Assembly: GCA_963664255.1 (NCBI GenBank)
Contig: OY760938.1
Span: forward strand, 558,001-622,000
Source of the DNA: G963663775 sp963664255
GTDB taxonomy: Bacteria > Bacillota > Clostridia > Oscillospirales > Butyricicoccaceae
Reading direction: 5' to 3'
Length of the DNA: 64,000 nucleotides
This document shows, in pieces, positions 53,469 through 62,522 of this stretch. A model generated the notes under the pieces. It ran no database searches and was not told the origin of the DNA. It saw nothing but the letters and a program-made list of their open reading frames with translations. The position numbers and the translations under genes are program-made. Numbering within the stretch: position 1 is the stretch's first letter; every line of letters starts with the position of its first letter.

Positions 53469-54494
53469 TTATTCCGGAATCTTAATCCATGTGCCGCCAT
53501 TTTGGCAGGATTCGGTGGCTGCCGCTGCCATCAAGACCGGACGCAGACCATCTAGCGCACCCACGACAACCGGCTGATTGTTGACAATCGCGTTTACAAA
53601 GCTCTTGACCTGCTCAATAAACGCCGTGTTGTAACGCTCTAGGAAGAACCACAGCGGCTTTTCGCTGTGTGCACCATCCTTCGTCATCACCGTGGTGGTG
53701 TGCCGCAAATCATTGGCATCAGACGCCATACCCTTAGAGCCAAAGGCTTCCACACGCTGGTCATAGCCGTAAACCGCCTGACGGGAGTTGTTGATGACAG
53801 CAATGCAGCCGTTTGCCATCTTCATGGTAACAACTGCGGTATCTACATCCGGAATGCCGGATTCTTCCTGCAGCTTCGGGTTCACAAGGCAGGAACCAAC
53901 CGCAGAAATCTCGACTGCTTCCGAACCCGTGACATAGCGCACCATATCGAAATCATGAATCATCATATCATAGAACAGTCCGCCGGACACTGCCACATAG
54001 GCTGCCGGGGGCGGCTCTGGGTCACGAGAGGACACAATCACGATATGCGGTTCACCGATTGTGCCATTTTTCACTGCGTCTGCAACCGCCTTGTGGTTGT
54101 GGTCAAAGCGGCGGTTGAAGCCCACTTGGAACTTGACACCCTTCTCGTCAACGGCTTTCATCACCGCCTTGATTTTATCCACATCATAATCCACCGGCTT
54201 TTCGCAGAATACGTGCTTGCCTGCGTTGACAGCCGCCAAGGAAATCAGCGAATGGGTGTCGGTAGAAGAACAGACAAAAACCGCCTCTACATCTGTATTG
54301 TTCACAACATCCATATAATCTGTCGAAACTTTGGTGATACCACGCTGTGCACACCATTCACGTGCACCAGACTTGTCAAGCATTGGGTCAGCTACCGCGA
54401 CCACTTCTACCCCTGCGACAGCATTGAGCAGATTTTCAATATGCAGCTTGCCGATACGGCCGCAGCCGACAACGCCAATTTTTACATTACCCAT
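53469..54494 (-). CDS. iolG: myo-inositol 2-dehydrogenase
   Basis: 341 residues, Gfo/Idh/MocA family. GVVGCGRIGKLH is the NAD site, FCEKPVDYD holds the catalytic Lys, and SSRDPEPPP, GGLFYDMMIHDFDMVRY (catalytic Asp-His) and NNSRQAVYGYDQRVEAFG are hallmarks of IolG. It oxidises myo-inositol to 2-keto-myo-inositol. AAAAGGAG precedes the ATG. It follows the iolI-like gene by 24 bp in one operon. Confidence 0.95.
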   Translation of the reverse strand: MGNVKIGVVGCGRIGKLHIENLLNAVAGVEVVAVADPMLDKSGAREWCAQRGITKVSTDYMDVVNNTDVEAVFVCSSTDTHSLISLAAVNAGKHVFCEKPVDYDVDKIKAVMKAVDEKGVKFQVGFNRRFDHNHKAVADAVKNGTIGEPHIVIVSSRDPEPPPAAYVAVSGGLFYDMMIHDFDMVRYVTGSEAVEISAVGSCLVNPKLQEESGIPDVDTAVVTMKMANGCIAVINNSRQAVYGYDQRVEAFGSKGMASDANDLRHTTTVMTKDGAHSEKPLWFFLERYNTAFIEQVKSFVNAIVNNQPVVVGALDGLRPVLMAAAATESCQNGGTWIKIPE

Positions 54495-54518
54495 TTTTTA
54501 AACGCTCCTTTTATTTGT

Positions 54519-55388
54519 TTAGCAATATTTTGCAACGTGTGCTTTGGTCACTTCAGCAGACATCTTGACGTTGTCTTCCTGTGTCATTTCATAATATGCA
54601 GGGCGGAAAATCTCAATCGTGCAGACATCGCCCTCAAATCCGATGTTCTGCAAGGTATCCACATACCGCTTGTGGTCAAGGCAATCGCCCTCTGCATCCG
54701 GCCATAGGCGCTTTTCATCGTTGTTATATGGTGCGCCGCAAGGCATATCTTCCATGCCGTTGAGATGCCATACAAAGATTTTCTTGCCGTCTGCCTGCTC
54801 CAATGCAGTCCAATCCGATGCCATTGCATGGAAATGATACTGGTCAAGCGTCAAGCCAACCAACGAAGAGTTGACCTCTTCCACAATGGCATATGCATCT
54901 TCAAAGCGGTTGATGGTCATTGCCGGTGCACCGCAGAACTCCAATGACAGCTTAATGCCATGCGGCTCGACCTTTGTCAGCATTTCACGCAAAACAGCCA
55001 CCGCATCGGCACGAATTTCTCCGCGGGTTGCATGGATGCCACGCTCCATCAAATCCATGGACGGCACAACAACAATCATTTTGCAGCCCAAAATGTTGCA
55101 GCGACGAATAATTTCGTCAAGCTCTGCCATCACAGCGTCCTTTTCTGCCTGCGTCTGCTTCATGTTGAAGAAGCACAGCGCATTATAAGACAGCATCTTG
55201 AGGTGATGGGATTGAAACCACGCGCCCAGCTCTTCCAGTGTGCACGCGCCCGCATCTAGGTCACGGTTCAGGCATTCTGACTGGATGTCGATGAAGTCAA
55301 ATCCATGCTGTTCGCACAATTCGAGGTCCTTCATCACAGAATGGTCTTTGCAGAAACGGTCATTTGCTTCATTAAACCCAATTTTCAT
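54519..55388 (-). CDS. iolI: IolI-like inosose isomerase (xylose-isomerase-like TIM barrel)
   Basis: 289 residues. Metal ligands are visible in LSLEFCGAP (Glu), GLTLDQYHFHAM (Asp, His), VWHLNGME (His) and CTIEIFRPAYY (Glu), the IolI pattern. It interconverts inosose isomers, such as scyllo- or chiro-type forms, feeding them to IolE; a different keto-sugar epimerase activity is possible. AAAGGAG precedes the ATG. First gene of the iolI-iolG operon, divergent from the LacI-type regulator. Confidence 0.85.
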   Translation of the reverse strand: MKIGFNEANDRFCKDHSVMKDLELCEQHGFDFIDIQSECLNRDLDAGACTLEELGAWFQSHHLKMLSYNALCFFNMKQTQAEKDAVMAELDEIIRRCNILGCKMIVVVPSMDLMERGIHATRGEIRADAVAVLREMLTKVEPHGIKLSLEFCGAPAMTINRFEDAYAIVEEVNSSLVGLTLDQYHFHAMASDWTALEQADGKKIFVWHLNGMEDMPCGAPYNNDEKRLWPDAEGDCLDHKRYVDTLQNIGFEGDVCTIEIFRPAYYEMTQEDNVKMSAEVTKAHVAKYC

Positions 55389-55434
55389 ATTGTATACTCC
55401 TTTTAAATAATCTATCTATGGTGTTTGTGAACCG

Positions 55435-55450
55435 TTAGAACCTGTATTCA
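55435..55450. repeat. solo end of the dispersed repeat
   Basis: TTAGAACCTGTATTCA matches the left terminal repeat of the element at 8038 (TAAGAACCTGCATTCA) at 14 of 16. No internal sequence follows. It lies in the iolI leader. Confidence 0.4.
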
Positions 55451-55482
55451 CGATTTTCGGTGCACCCTTTAGGAATGTATCC

Positions 55483-55512
55483 AAAATAGCATACGTGCAC
55501 GCATCTTTTCAA
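55483..55512 (-). promoter_or_regulatory. iolI-iolG promoter with operator between -35 and -10
   Basis: On the minus strand: TTGAAA, 18 bp, TATTTT. The spacer holds ATACGTGCACGCAT (55491-55504), a near-perfect 14-bp palindrome centred on GC, exactly where a LacI-type repressor would act. The same CGTGCACG core recurs at 57352. The rest of the 307-bp gap to the regulator gene has a TACAAT box near 55650 as a possible regulator promoter. Confidence 0.65.
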
Positions 55513-55695
55513 GAGCAAACGCAAATGAACATTTTCATGTACACTTTATCAGCTATTCAACCAATATCAGCCGTCAAACATTGTATAGTATCCCAAGAAC
55601 AAATCTCATTTTTGCATGCTGCTGCATCTTTTGCTGTTTGACACGATATGCTACAATAGAATCAATCTGAATCAAGGAAAGAGTGAGGCGTTTCC

Positions 55696-56745
55696 ATGCC
55701 AGTTACATTGAATCAAATTGCACAAGCATGCGGCGTTTCCCGTGGCACTGTGGACCGTGCATTGCGTAACAAAGGGCATGTCCGCCCCGAATTAGTCGCA
55801 CAAATCAAACAAACGGCACGGGAGCTTGGCTATGTGACAAACCGCATTGACGCTGCGTGCAGTATGTCTTCCACGGTGCATATTGGTGTGCTGCTGCATT
55901 CCGCATCTACGAAATTCGTAGAGATTTTAGCAGGTTGTATCCAAAAAACCGCCGCTGAGATGGAAGAGCTTTCTGTCACGGTCACCATGCGGCTGATGCA
56001 TGGGCTGGATGCACGCCAGCAGGCGGCGCTGATGGATGAGCTGATTGAAAAGGAAGGCATTGATGCTTTGGCGATTATGCCTCTGGCAAGCAGCTTGATT
56101 CGTGACAAAATCAATCAGCTGTCGGAGGAAAAGGGCATTCCTGTGATTACTTTTAACACCGACATTGCCGACTGCAATCGCTTGGCATATGTCGGCACGG
56201 ACAATTTGGCAGCCGGACGCACTGCCGCCGCACTGATGGGGCTTTCCATTCGTGGCAGTGGTCGTGTGCTCGCCATCACTGGCGTGCAAAACGGGCATTA
56301 TGCGGACAGTCAGCGCATGATTGGCTTTGTCGACGAATTGCAGACGCAATACCCACAAATTGAATTGATTGGCACGCAGCAATGCTTCAGTGATGCCGAT
56401 ATGGCGGAACGCATTGTCCTGTATACCTTGGAAACAGGCGGCGCAGTGGATGGCATTTATGTGTCTTCTGCCGGTCGAAGCGGTGTGTATCGCGCACTGC
56501 AAAAAGCAAATGCTGTGGGGAAAGTGCACGTCATTGTGCATGATTTGACCCCTGAAAATATGCGTATGGCACGAGATGGTCTGGTGGACTTTATCGTGGG
56601 GCAGGATGTGCAGGCACAGGGCACTTTGCCGCTTCGACTGCTTTATGACTATCTTACCAAGAAAAAATTGCCCGCGCACAGGCTTTATCAGACTGATATT
56701 GAAGTGAAATTCCGCTGCAATCTCGGAAAAATAGAAGAAGTATGA
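55696..56745 (+). CDS. LacI-family regulator of the inositol locus
   Basis: 349 residues. The N-terminal helix-turn-helix (TLNQIAQACGVSRGTVDRALRNKGHVRPELVAQIKQTARELGY) has Arg-Gly in place of the more usual Ser-Thr in the recognition helix. A type I periplasmic-binding-like sensor domain follows (HIGVLLHS ... VITFNTDIADCNRLAYVGTDN ... GRVLAITG). It probably binds an inositol-derived signal and the CGTGCACG sites in the two flanking promoters. GAGTGAGG precedes the ATG. Confidence 0.92.
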   Translation: MPVTLNQIAQACGVSRGTVDRALRNKGHVRPELVAQIKQTARELGYVTNRIDAACSMSSTVHIGVLLHSASTKFVEILAGCIQKTAAEMEELSVTVTMRLMHGLDARQQAALMDELIEKEGIDALAIMPLASSLIRDKINQLSEEKGIPVITFNTDIADCNRLAYVGTDNLAAGRTAAALMGLSIRGSGRVLAITGVQNGHYADSQRMIGFVDELQTQYPQIELIGTQQCFSDADMAERIVLYTLETGGAVDGIYVSSAGRSGVYRALQKANAVGKVHVIVHDLTPENMRMARDGLVDFIVGQDVQAQGTLPLRLLYDYLTKKKLPAHRLYQTDIEVKFRCNLGKIEEV

Positions 56746-56764
56746 TTTGACCCGATATTTTTAT

Positions 56765-56802
56765 GCTGCTCAAAATGCACAATGTATTTTGAGCAGCTTT
56801 TT
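56765..56802 (+). terminator. terminator after the LacI-type regulator
   Basis: A perfect 12-bp stem (GCTGCTCAAAAT with ATTTTGAGCAGC) 19 bp past the stop, followed by TTTTT. Confidence 0.9.
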
Positions 56803-57307
56803 CCATCTAAAATGCTATACATCAACTATTGTTTATGTATTTTTATCCACCAAATGCATGATATGCCTGCATTCTCGCCAATTACACAGCGCAACATTTG
56901 CAAATTTACCATCTGTATCACATTGCCGACTGTCCAACAGTGCCTCCTCTTTACCGTCACACGCACACATACCTTGCAATTCTTTACGCTATTTTGCGAT
57001 GAATTTCCATGCTTCAGTTTCCCGCTTTCTACAATCCATCCCCAAAACCGTATGTTGTTTCATTGGCGGGCGCAGCATGATATTCACGCAGCAACATCAG
57101 CAAACCACCCAATCTTCTCCTTACTTTTTCGGCTCTTTTTCCTTGTTTCCTTGTTGTTTTTGGTATATATTTATAATTTTCGTCGCCCATCCGTTTTTAT
57201 TTTTCTTTCAAATGCTTTGATTTGTGCACTGTGCATAGTTCATAATCGATATATTTTGCCATAGTGCAAGAAAAACAATCGCAGCGGGTAAAATATCAAA
57301 ATAATTG
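56803..57307. other. 500-base non-coding stretch before the ABC operon
   Basis: Low-GC, T- and C-rich on the plus strand. Overlapping open frames here have no ribosome-binding site and odd composition (Phe/Ser/His-rich), so no gene is called. No remnant of a recognised gene, riboswitch or repeat was identified. Confidence 0.5.
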
Positions 57308-57336
57308 TTGCAAATGTCTTTGGCGCGTGATATTCT
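57308..57336 (+). promoter_or_regulatory. promoter of the sugar ABC operon
   Basis: TTGCAA, 17 bp, TATTCT. The start site would be near 57343, just before the CGTGCACG palindrome at 57352-57359, leaving a leader of about 100 bases. Confidence 0.75.
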
Positions 57337-57351
57337 ATGAGCAAATCAAGG

Positions 57352-57359
57352 CGTGCACG
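57352..57359. promoter_or_regulatory. CGTGCACG operator-like site
   Basis: An 8-bp palindrome about 10 bases downstream of the predicted start site, identical to the core of the site inside the iolI-iolG promoter. Confidence 0.55.
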
Positions 57360-57446
57360 AGAACGCAATGAAATACAAAGACGATTTGTGAAAAAGTTCG
57401 CAATGTACGCCAAAACAACGGGAAAAGAAGAAGAGGAGCGAGACAC

Positions 57447-58505
57447 ATGAAACTGAAAAGAACAATGGCCCTGTTATTGGCAGGTATTCTGTCTGCATCC
57501 ATGTTGGCAGGCTGCGGCGCAAGCAGCACAGAAAGCACAGAAACACCGGCGGCAAACGCAGGTGCAAGCGATAGCGCAGCTGCAGCAGACACTGCGGAAG
57601 GCGGCACCATCACCTTGGTTCTCTCTCAGCGCGACGAATGGCTCAGCACACTGGACATGGCAGCAAAGGATGCAGCAGAAGCAGCAGGCTACACGCTCAA
57701 TTCCTTGGATGCACAGTCTGACGTAAATAAGCAGCTCCAATATGTTGAAACCGCACGCAACAATGGTGAAACCGCGGTTATCGTCAACCTAGTTGACCCG
57801 AACACAGCACCGGACATTGTAGAAGCAGCAGGCGATATGAAGGTTGTATTCGTAAACCGTCCGCCCGCAGACATGAGCATTTTGACCGAAAATGTGGTAT
57901 ATGTTGGTTCTGACGAAATGACCTCTGGTAAGTTCCAGGGCGAATTCCTGGCAGATTACTTCAAGGCACAGGGCAAAACCGAAATCAAGTACATCCTGCT
58001 CAATGGTATTTTGGGACAGGTTTCCACCACAAACCGTACTGCATCTGTGCTGCAGGCACTGAAGGATGGCGGCATCACTGCAACCGAAGCTTCCGCACCG
58101 CTGGCTTGCGACTATGACCGCGCAGAAGCAATGACCCAGATTGGACCGCTGCTCAGCTCTGGCGTCGCATTTGATTGCATCATTGCAAACAATGACTCTA
58201 TGGCACTCGGCGCAATCGAAGCATTGGAGCAGCAGGGCCTGGATCCATCTAAAACCCCGATTGTCGGCATTGACGCAACAGCAGACGGTCGTCAGGCAGT
58301 GAAGGATGGCAAGATGGCAATGACCGTGTTCCAGAATGCAAAGGGACAGGGCTCTGGCGCACTGGCAGCTGCTATCAACTTGGTGGCAGGCAAGGCAATC
58401 AACGAAGGCACCGAATATGAAGTGGATGCAACCAATGCCAACATCGTTTGGGTTCCGTTTGAGCCGGTAACCCCGGACAATGTCGCTGAATACGACGATA
58501 AGTAA
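57447..58505 (+). CDS. sugar/inositol-binding lipoprotein of an ABC importer
   Basis: 352 residues. A lipoprotein signal with lipobox MLAGC (Cys near residue 22), a Ser/Thr/Ala/Glu-rich linker to about 50, then a type I periplasmic-binding fold of the ribose/inositol class (VIVNLVDPNTAPDIVEAAGDMKVVFVNRP, IIANNDSMALGAIEALEQQGLDPSKTPIVGIDATADGRQAV). It captures the substrate outside; context suggests an inositol or similar cyclitol. GAGGAG precedes the ATG. It is first in the operon. Confidence 0.94.
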   Translation: MKLKRTMALLLAGILSASMLAGCGASSTESTETPAANAGASDSAAAADTAEGGTITLVLSQRDEWLSTLDMAAKDAAEAAGYTLNSLDAQSDVNKQLQYVETARNNGETAVIVNLVDPNTAPDIVEAAGDMKVVFVNRPPADMSILTENVVYVGSDEMTSGKFQGEFLADYFKAQGKTEIKYILLNGILGQVSTTNRTASVLQALKDGGITATEASAPLACDYDRAEAMTQIGPLLSSGVAFDCIIANNDSMALGAIEALEQQGLDPSKTPIVGIDATADGRQAVKDGKMAMTVFQNAKGQGSGALAAAINLVAGKAINEGTEYEVDATNANIVWVPFEPVTPDNVAEYDDK

Positions 58506-58548
58506 TCCATAGAAACGCGCAACTCAGTATACCTATAAGAAGTGTAGA

Positions 58549-58590
58549 AAAAGCGGCGGTGCATTGACCCGACAGGCAATGCACCGCTTT
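58549..58590 (+). terminator. hairpin between the binding-protein and ATPase genes
   Basis: AAAGCGG(c)GGTGCATTG pairs with CAATGCACCGCTTT. No strong T-run follows, so it probably lets part of the transcription through and stabilises the binding-protein mRNA. Confidence 0.6.
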
Positions 58591-58680
58591 ATGTAACAAA
58601 CGCATTGGCATAGTGCCGTGGACGGTGCAGTTTGCAGTGCAAAATATGCCAATAGACTGTGGAAATAGAGGTGAATAGCA

Positions 58681-60177
58681 GTGAGCGAAGAATTTATTCT
58701 GGAAATGCATGATATCGTCAAAGAATTTCCCGGTGTGCGTGCACTGAAGGGCGTCCATTTAAAGGTGCGTCCTGGTACCGTACATACGCTCATGGGAGAA
58801 AATGGTGCGGGCAAATCCACACTGATGAAATGTTTGATTGGTATCCAGAAGCCAACTTCCGGCACAATGACATTCAAAGGGGAAGAAATTTGCTTCCACA
58901 ACACCCTCAGCGCGATGAATGCAGGCATTTCCATGATTCATCAGGAGCTTAGCCCTGTACCAGAGCGCAGTGTGTGCGAAAATGTGTGGATGGGACGTGA
59001 ACCGCGCCGCGGTATCGTAGTCGACCACAAAAAGATGAGAAAAGATACGTTAGAACTGTTTGCAAAGCTGAATTTGGACTTGGATCCAGATGAAAAGATG
59101 GGTAATCTGACCGTTGCAAAGATGCAGATGGTGGAAATTGCAAAGGCAGTTTCGTTTAATTCCTCCATCGTTATCATGGACGAGCCTACTTCTGCACTCA
59201 CCGAAACTGAAGTAGAGCATTTGTTCAAAATCATTGCCGATTTGAAGGCAAAAAACGTAGCAATTATTTATATCTCACATAAAATGGACGAAATTTTCCG
59301 CATCAGTGATGATATTACCATTTATCGTGACGGTGAATTCATTGCCACTGAAAAAGCGGAAGCCTTAGATATTGACAAGGTGATTACCTTGATGGTCGGT
59401 CGTGAAATGAGCGAAATGTTCCCCAAAATCGAGTGTCCGATTGGAGAAACCATCCTAAAGGTCGAAGGCTTGAGCTCGGGACGCGCATTCCATGATGTAT
59501 CCTTTGAGCTGCGCCGCGGCGAAATCCTTGGATTTGCAGGCTTGGTTGGTGCAGGACGTACCGAAGTGGTGGAAACCATTTTTGGAATGCGCCCTCGTAC
59601 GGCCGGTAAAATTTATAAGGATGGACAAGAGCTGCAAATCAAAAGTCCTGAGGATGCGATTGCCAATAAAATTGCACTTTTGACCGAAGACCGCCGCGGC
59701 AACGGCATTGTTGGACTGCTGAGTGTTGCGGAAAATGCAGTGCTGGCAAATCTGAAAAAGTATGGATTGCCGCTCAGGCATCACAAAATCCGCGAGGATG
59801 CAGAAGAATATGTGCAAAAGCTGAATGTCAAAACCGCAAGCTTGGAAACGCCGATTGCAAATCTTTCCGGCGGCAATCAGCAAAAGGTATTGGTGGCACG
59901 TTGGCTGTTGACCAATCCAGATATTTTGATTGTGGATGAACCGACCCGTGGCATTGACGTGGGTGCAAAGGCAGAAATTCACACCCTAATCACCAAGCTG
60001 GCAGGCGAAGGCAAGGCAATCATTATGATTTCCTCCGAACTGCCCGAGGTCTTGGGCATGGCAGACCGTGTGCTGGTGATGCATGAAGGACACATGACAG
60101 GCATGGTGGACCGCAAGGATGCAACATCTGAAATGATTATGAAATATGCAACCGGTGATGTGAACACCGCGAATTGA
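58681..60177 (+). CDS. sugar ABC importer, double ATP-binding protein (RbsA/MglA type)
   Basis: 498 residues with two ATPase halves. The first has Walker A GENGAGKST, a degenerate signature LTVAKMQMVEIAKA and Walker B IVIMDEPTSAL. The second has a weak Walker A (GLVGAGRTE), the signature LSGGNQQKVLVARW and Walker B ILIVDEPTRGIDVG. This is the usual asymmetry of the ribose/inositol class. Start is GTG with GAGGTG upstream. Confidence 0.96.
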   Translation: MSEEFILEMHDIVKEFPGVRALKGVHLKVRPGTVHTLMGENGAGKSTLMKCLIGIQKPTSGTMTFKGEEICFHNTLSAMNAGISMIHQELSPVPERSVCENVWMGREPRRGIVVDHKKMRKDTLELFAKLNLDLDPDEKMGNLTVAKMQMVEIAKAVSFNSSIVIMDEPTSALTETEVEHLFKIIADLKAKNVAIIYISHKMDEIFRISDDITIYRDGEFIATEKAEALDIDKVITLMVGREMSEMFPKIECPIGETILKVEGLSSGRAFHDVSFELRRGEILGFAGLVGAGRTEVVETIFGMRPRTAGKIYKDGQELQIKSPEDAIANKIALLTEDRRGNGIVGLLSVAENAVLANLKKYGLPLRHHKIREDAEEYVQKLNVKTASLETPIANLSGGNQQKVLVARWLLTNPDILIVDEPTRGIDVGAKAEIHTLITKLAGEGKAIIMISSELPEVLGMADRVLVMHEGHMTGMVDRKDATSEMIMKYATGDVNTAN

Positions 60178-60202
60178 AGGATAGAAAGAGGGGAACTTTA
60201 TC

Positions 60203-61207
60203 ATGGGAAACTCACTTGCAGGCAAGAAATCGTTTGATACCAAAAAATTTATCTCCCAGAATTCCATCTGGTTAGTATTGATTTTGATGGTCATCTTAAT
60301 GCAAATCGCACGACCGGCATTTTTGACCTCTAACAACCTGCGCACACTGTTGGAAGGCGAATCCATCAAGGGTGTGCTGGCATTTGGCATCATGTGGACC
60401 ATTTTGTCCAAGGGCATTGACTTGGGACCAGGCTCTATCGTATCCTTGGTGGCGGTTATCACCGCGTCCTTGGCGCAGCCGCTGGATGCAGCAAACAAGC
60501 TGTTTCCGGGCATGGCACCGCTGCCGGGCTGGGGTGCTGCTTTGGTTGGCATCGCTGTTGGCGCACTGATTGGTGCCATTGTAGGCTGCATCATTGCTTT
60601 CACCAAAATTCCACCGTTCATCGCGACCTTGGGTTCACAGCTGATTTGCCGTGCGTTGTCTAAAATCTATTCTTCGCATCCGGTATCCAACCTGAATGAC
60701 GACTTCCGTATTTTTGCAAAAGGCAAAGTACTGGGTGTCATTCCTGCCATCGTCTTTATCTTCTTGATTTTCTTCGCAATTTCTGGATTTATGCTAACCC
60801 AAACCCGTTTTGGTAAGAACATTTATGCAATCGGCGGCAATGACCAAGCGGCACGCGTTGCCGGCATCAATGTCGAAAAGAACCTGATTTTGGTGTACAT
60901 TTGGAGTGCTGTTTGTGCAGCAGTCGGCGGCATCCTGCTCGCAGCACGTACCGGTTCTGCAGACCCGTCTACCTATGGCTTAAACTATGAACTCGATGCC
61001 ATCGCAGCGGCAACCGTCGGCGGTACTTCTCACACGGGTGGTGTATGTCGTGTCAGTGGTGTGTTGGCCGGTATTTTGGTGCTTGGTGTCATCAATAACG
61101 GCTTGGTGCTTTTGAGCGTCGATGATAATATGACCAACGTCATCAAGGGCTTGATTATCGTGGGTGCTGTTATCATTGATATGCGTAAAAACACCAGAAA
61201 AGTTTGA
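60203..61207 (+). CDS. sugar ABC importer, permease (RbsC type)
   Basis: 334 residues with about nine to ten membrane helices. ILSKGIDLGPGSIVSLVAVITA and the cytoplasmic loop TRFGKNIYAIGGNDQAARVAGINV are the family signatures, and the AATVGGTSHTGGVCRVSGVLAGILVLGVINNGL segment forms the last helices. It dimerises to form the channel. AGAGGGGA precedes the ATG, 25 bp past the ATPase stop. Confidence 0.95.
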   Translation: MGNSLAGKKSFDTKKFISQNSIWLVLILMVILMQIARPAFLTSNNLRTLLEGESIKGVLAFGIMWTILSKGIDLGPGSIVSLVAVITASLAQPLDAANKLFPGMAPLPGWGAALVGIAVGALIGAIVGCIIAFTKIPPFIATLGSQLICRALSKIYSSHPVSNLNDDFRIFAKGKVLGVIPAIVFIFLIFFAISGFMLTQTRFGKNIYAIGGNDQAARVAGINVEKNLILVYIWSAVCAAVGGILLAARTGSADPSTYGLNYELDAIAAATVGGTSHTGGVCRVSGVLAGILVLGVINNGLVLLSVDDNMTNVIKGLIIVGAVIIDMRKNTRKV

Positions 61208-61242
61208 TTTTGTCCATATCTCATATTCTCTATTTTCCACTG

Positions 61243-61277
61243 AAAAGGGGTATGCTCTGTTTGAGCATACCCCTTTT
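61243..61277. terminator. bidirectional terminator after the sugar ABC operon
   Basis: A perfect 15-bp stem (AAAAGGGGTATGCTC and complement), 36 bp past the permease stop, with T-runs on both strands. It faces the REC-HDOD gene, which converges from the right. Confidence 0.88.
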
Positions 61278-61323
61278 CTCACACGCTGCATTCCGTCGTG
61301 TGCATTGTTTCCTTAAGAAAGCG

Positions 61324-62508
61324 TCATCTCCGCTCCTTGGCATACAGAATTTCTTCCAATGCTTTTTCAAACGCCTCCTGTGTAACACCAATGCGTGCAA
61401 AGGTTTCTGGGAAAAATGGTGTGTATTCTTGCTGTCCAATCCAATTCCATGCATATTTTTGTGCAATATGTACGCAGCACACCAATTCTGGATGCAGAAT
61501 ATTTTCATTTAACGGGGCATGATGATACAATGCCGCTTCTACGATCGGAAAAGGAAGTTCCCACCAATTCAGTAAATATGCACCAATTTCCTGATGGGAT
61601 ATTTGAAACATTTCCATTTCCAAATCCACAATGCTAAGATTTTCTTCCTTGGCTTTTTGCGCCAAAGAATTCAGTCCGTTTTTAGGCAACTGGTTGATAA
61701 TCGCCCAACCAATATTATGCAAAAGACCCGCAGAAATAGAGGTTTCGGGTAGCTTTTTATGTAAAAGATTCTCATATAGAAAGGATAAGATGGTGTTGGT
61801 GCGAAACGCATGATCCCACAGCATTTTATATTCCGATTCATTCATTTGAAAGTTGCTCATCGAGTTCAATATTGATGTGGACAAAATCAAATGGCGAATA
61901 TTTTGCAAGCCTAAATAAACTGCTACCTGTTGAATAGAACCGGTTTTCACGCCAAAAAATGCGGAATTGACAATTTGCAGAAGCTTCGATGAAATCGCAA
62001 AATCCTTTCCAATTTCATCTGCAATTTCTTTCACGCTTACATCACTGCTGAGCAAGCTTAAGATTTTCTGATAGCTTTCTGCAATCGTCGGTAGCTCATC
62101 AATATTATTGATAAGGCTCAACAACTCCTTGGAGCGAAGCATATCCTCTGTGATAAACAGCTGTTCCACATATTTCAGCACTTCTTCATTGACCCAAGGC
62201 TTTAGAATGTAGATTTTACCAATATTACGCACCAATGCCTGAATGATGGTCTGCTCTTCTGCATATCCACTCATAATCACGCGAATTATTCTAGGGTATT
62301 TTTCCTTTACCTGTGATAGTAGCTCATATCCATCCATAACAGGCATACGCATATCACTTATGATTAAGTCGACCTCTTGCGTTTCCAACAATTCCAGTGC
62401 TTCTTCGCCACTATTCGCCGTATAGATGTCATAATCTGTATCAAAAAAAGCACGAGATAACGAGCTTAAGATTTTCTTTTCATCATCCACCAACAAAATA
62501 CTGCGCAT
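61324..62508 (-). CDS. response regulator with HDOD output domain
   Basis: About 394 residues. The REC domain has LLVDDEKK, LIISDMRMPVMDG (phospho-acceptor Asp near 52), VIMSGY and ILKPW. The HDOD domain runs from about 130 (LPTIAESYQKILSLLSSDVSVKEIADEIGKDFAISSKLLQIVNSAFFG) to the end (SAGLLHNIGWAI; FQISHQEIGAYLLNWWELPFPIVEAALYHHAPL). HDOD domains lack the HD-phosphodiesterase residues and often act by binding partners. The ATG after AGGGGG is taken as start. Last of a kinase-regulator-regulator operon. Confidence 0.92.
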   Translation of the reverse strand: MRSILLVDDEKKILSSLSRAFFDTDYDIYTANSGEEALELLETQEVDLIISDMRMPVMDGYELLSQVKEKYPRIIRVIMSGYAEEQTIIQALVRNIGKIYILKPWVNEEVLKYVEQLFITEDMLRSKELLSLINNIDELPTIAESYQKILSLLSSDVSVKEIADEIGKDFAISSKLLQIVNSAFFGVKTGSIQQVAVYLGLQNIRHLILSTSILNSMSNFQMNESEYKMLWDHAFRTNTILSFLYENLLHKKLPETSISAGLLHNIGWAIINQLPKNGLNSLAQKAKEENLSIVDLEMEMFQISHQEIGAYLLNWWELPFPIVEAALYHHAPLNENILHPELVCCVHIAQKYAWNWIGQQEYTPFFPETFARIGVTQEAFEKALEEILYAKERR

Positions 62509-62522
62509 ACAACCCCCTACTC

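Noticed and set aside
53667..54707. 346-codon antisense frame over iolG and iolI
   Set aside because: It crosses two real genes on the other strand, is His/Cys/Ile-rich, and has no start site.
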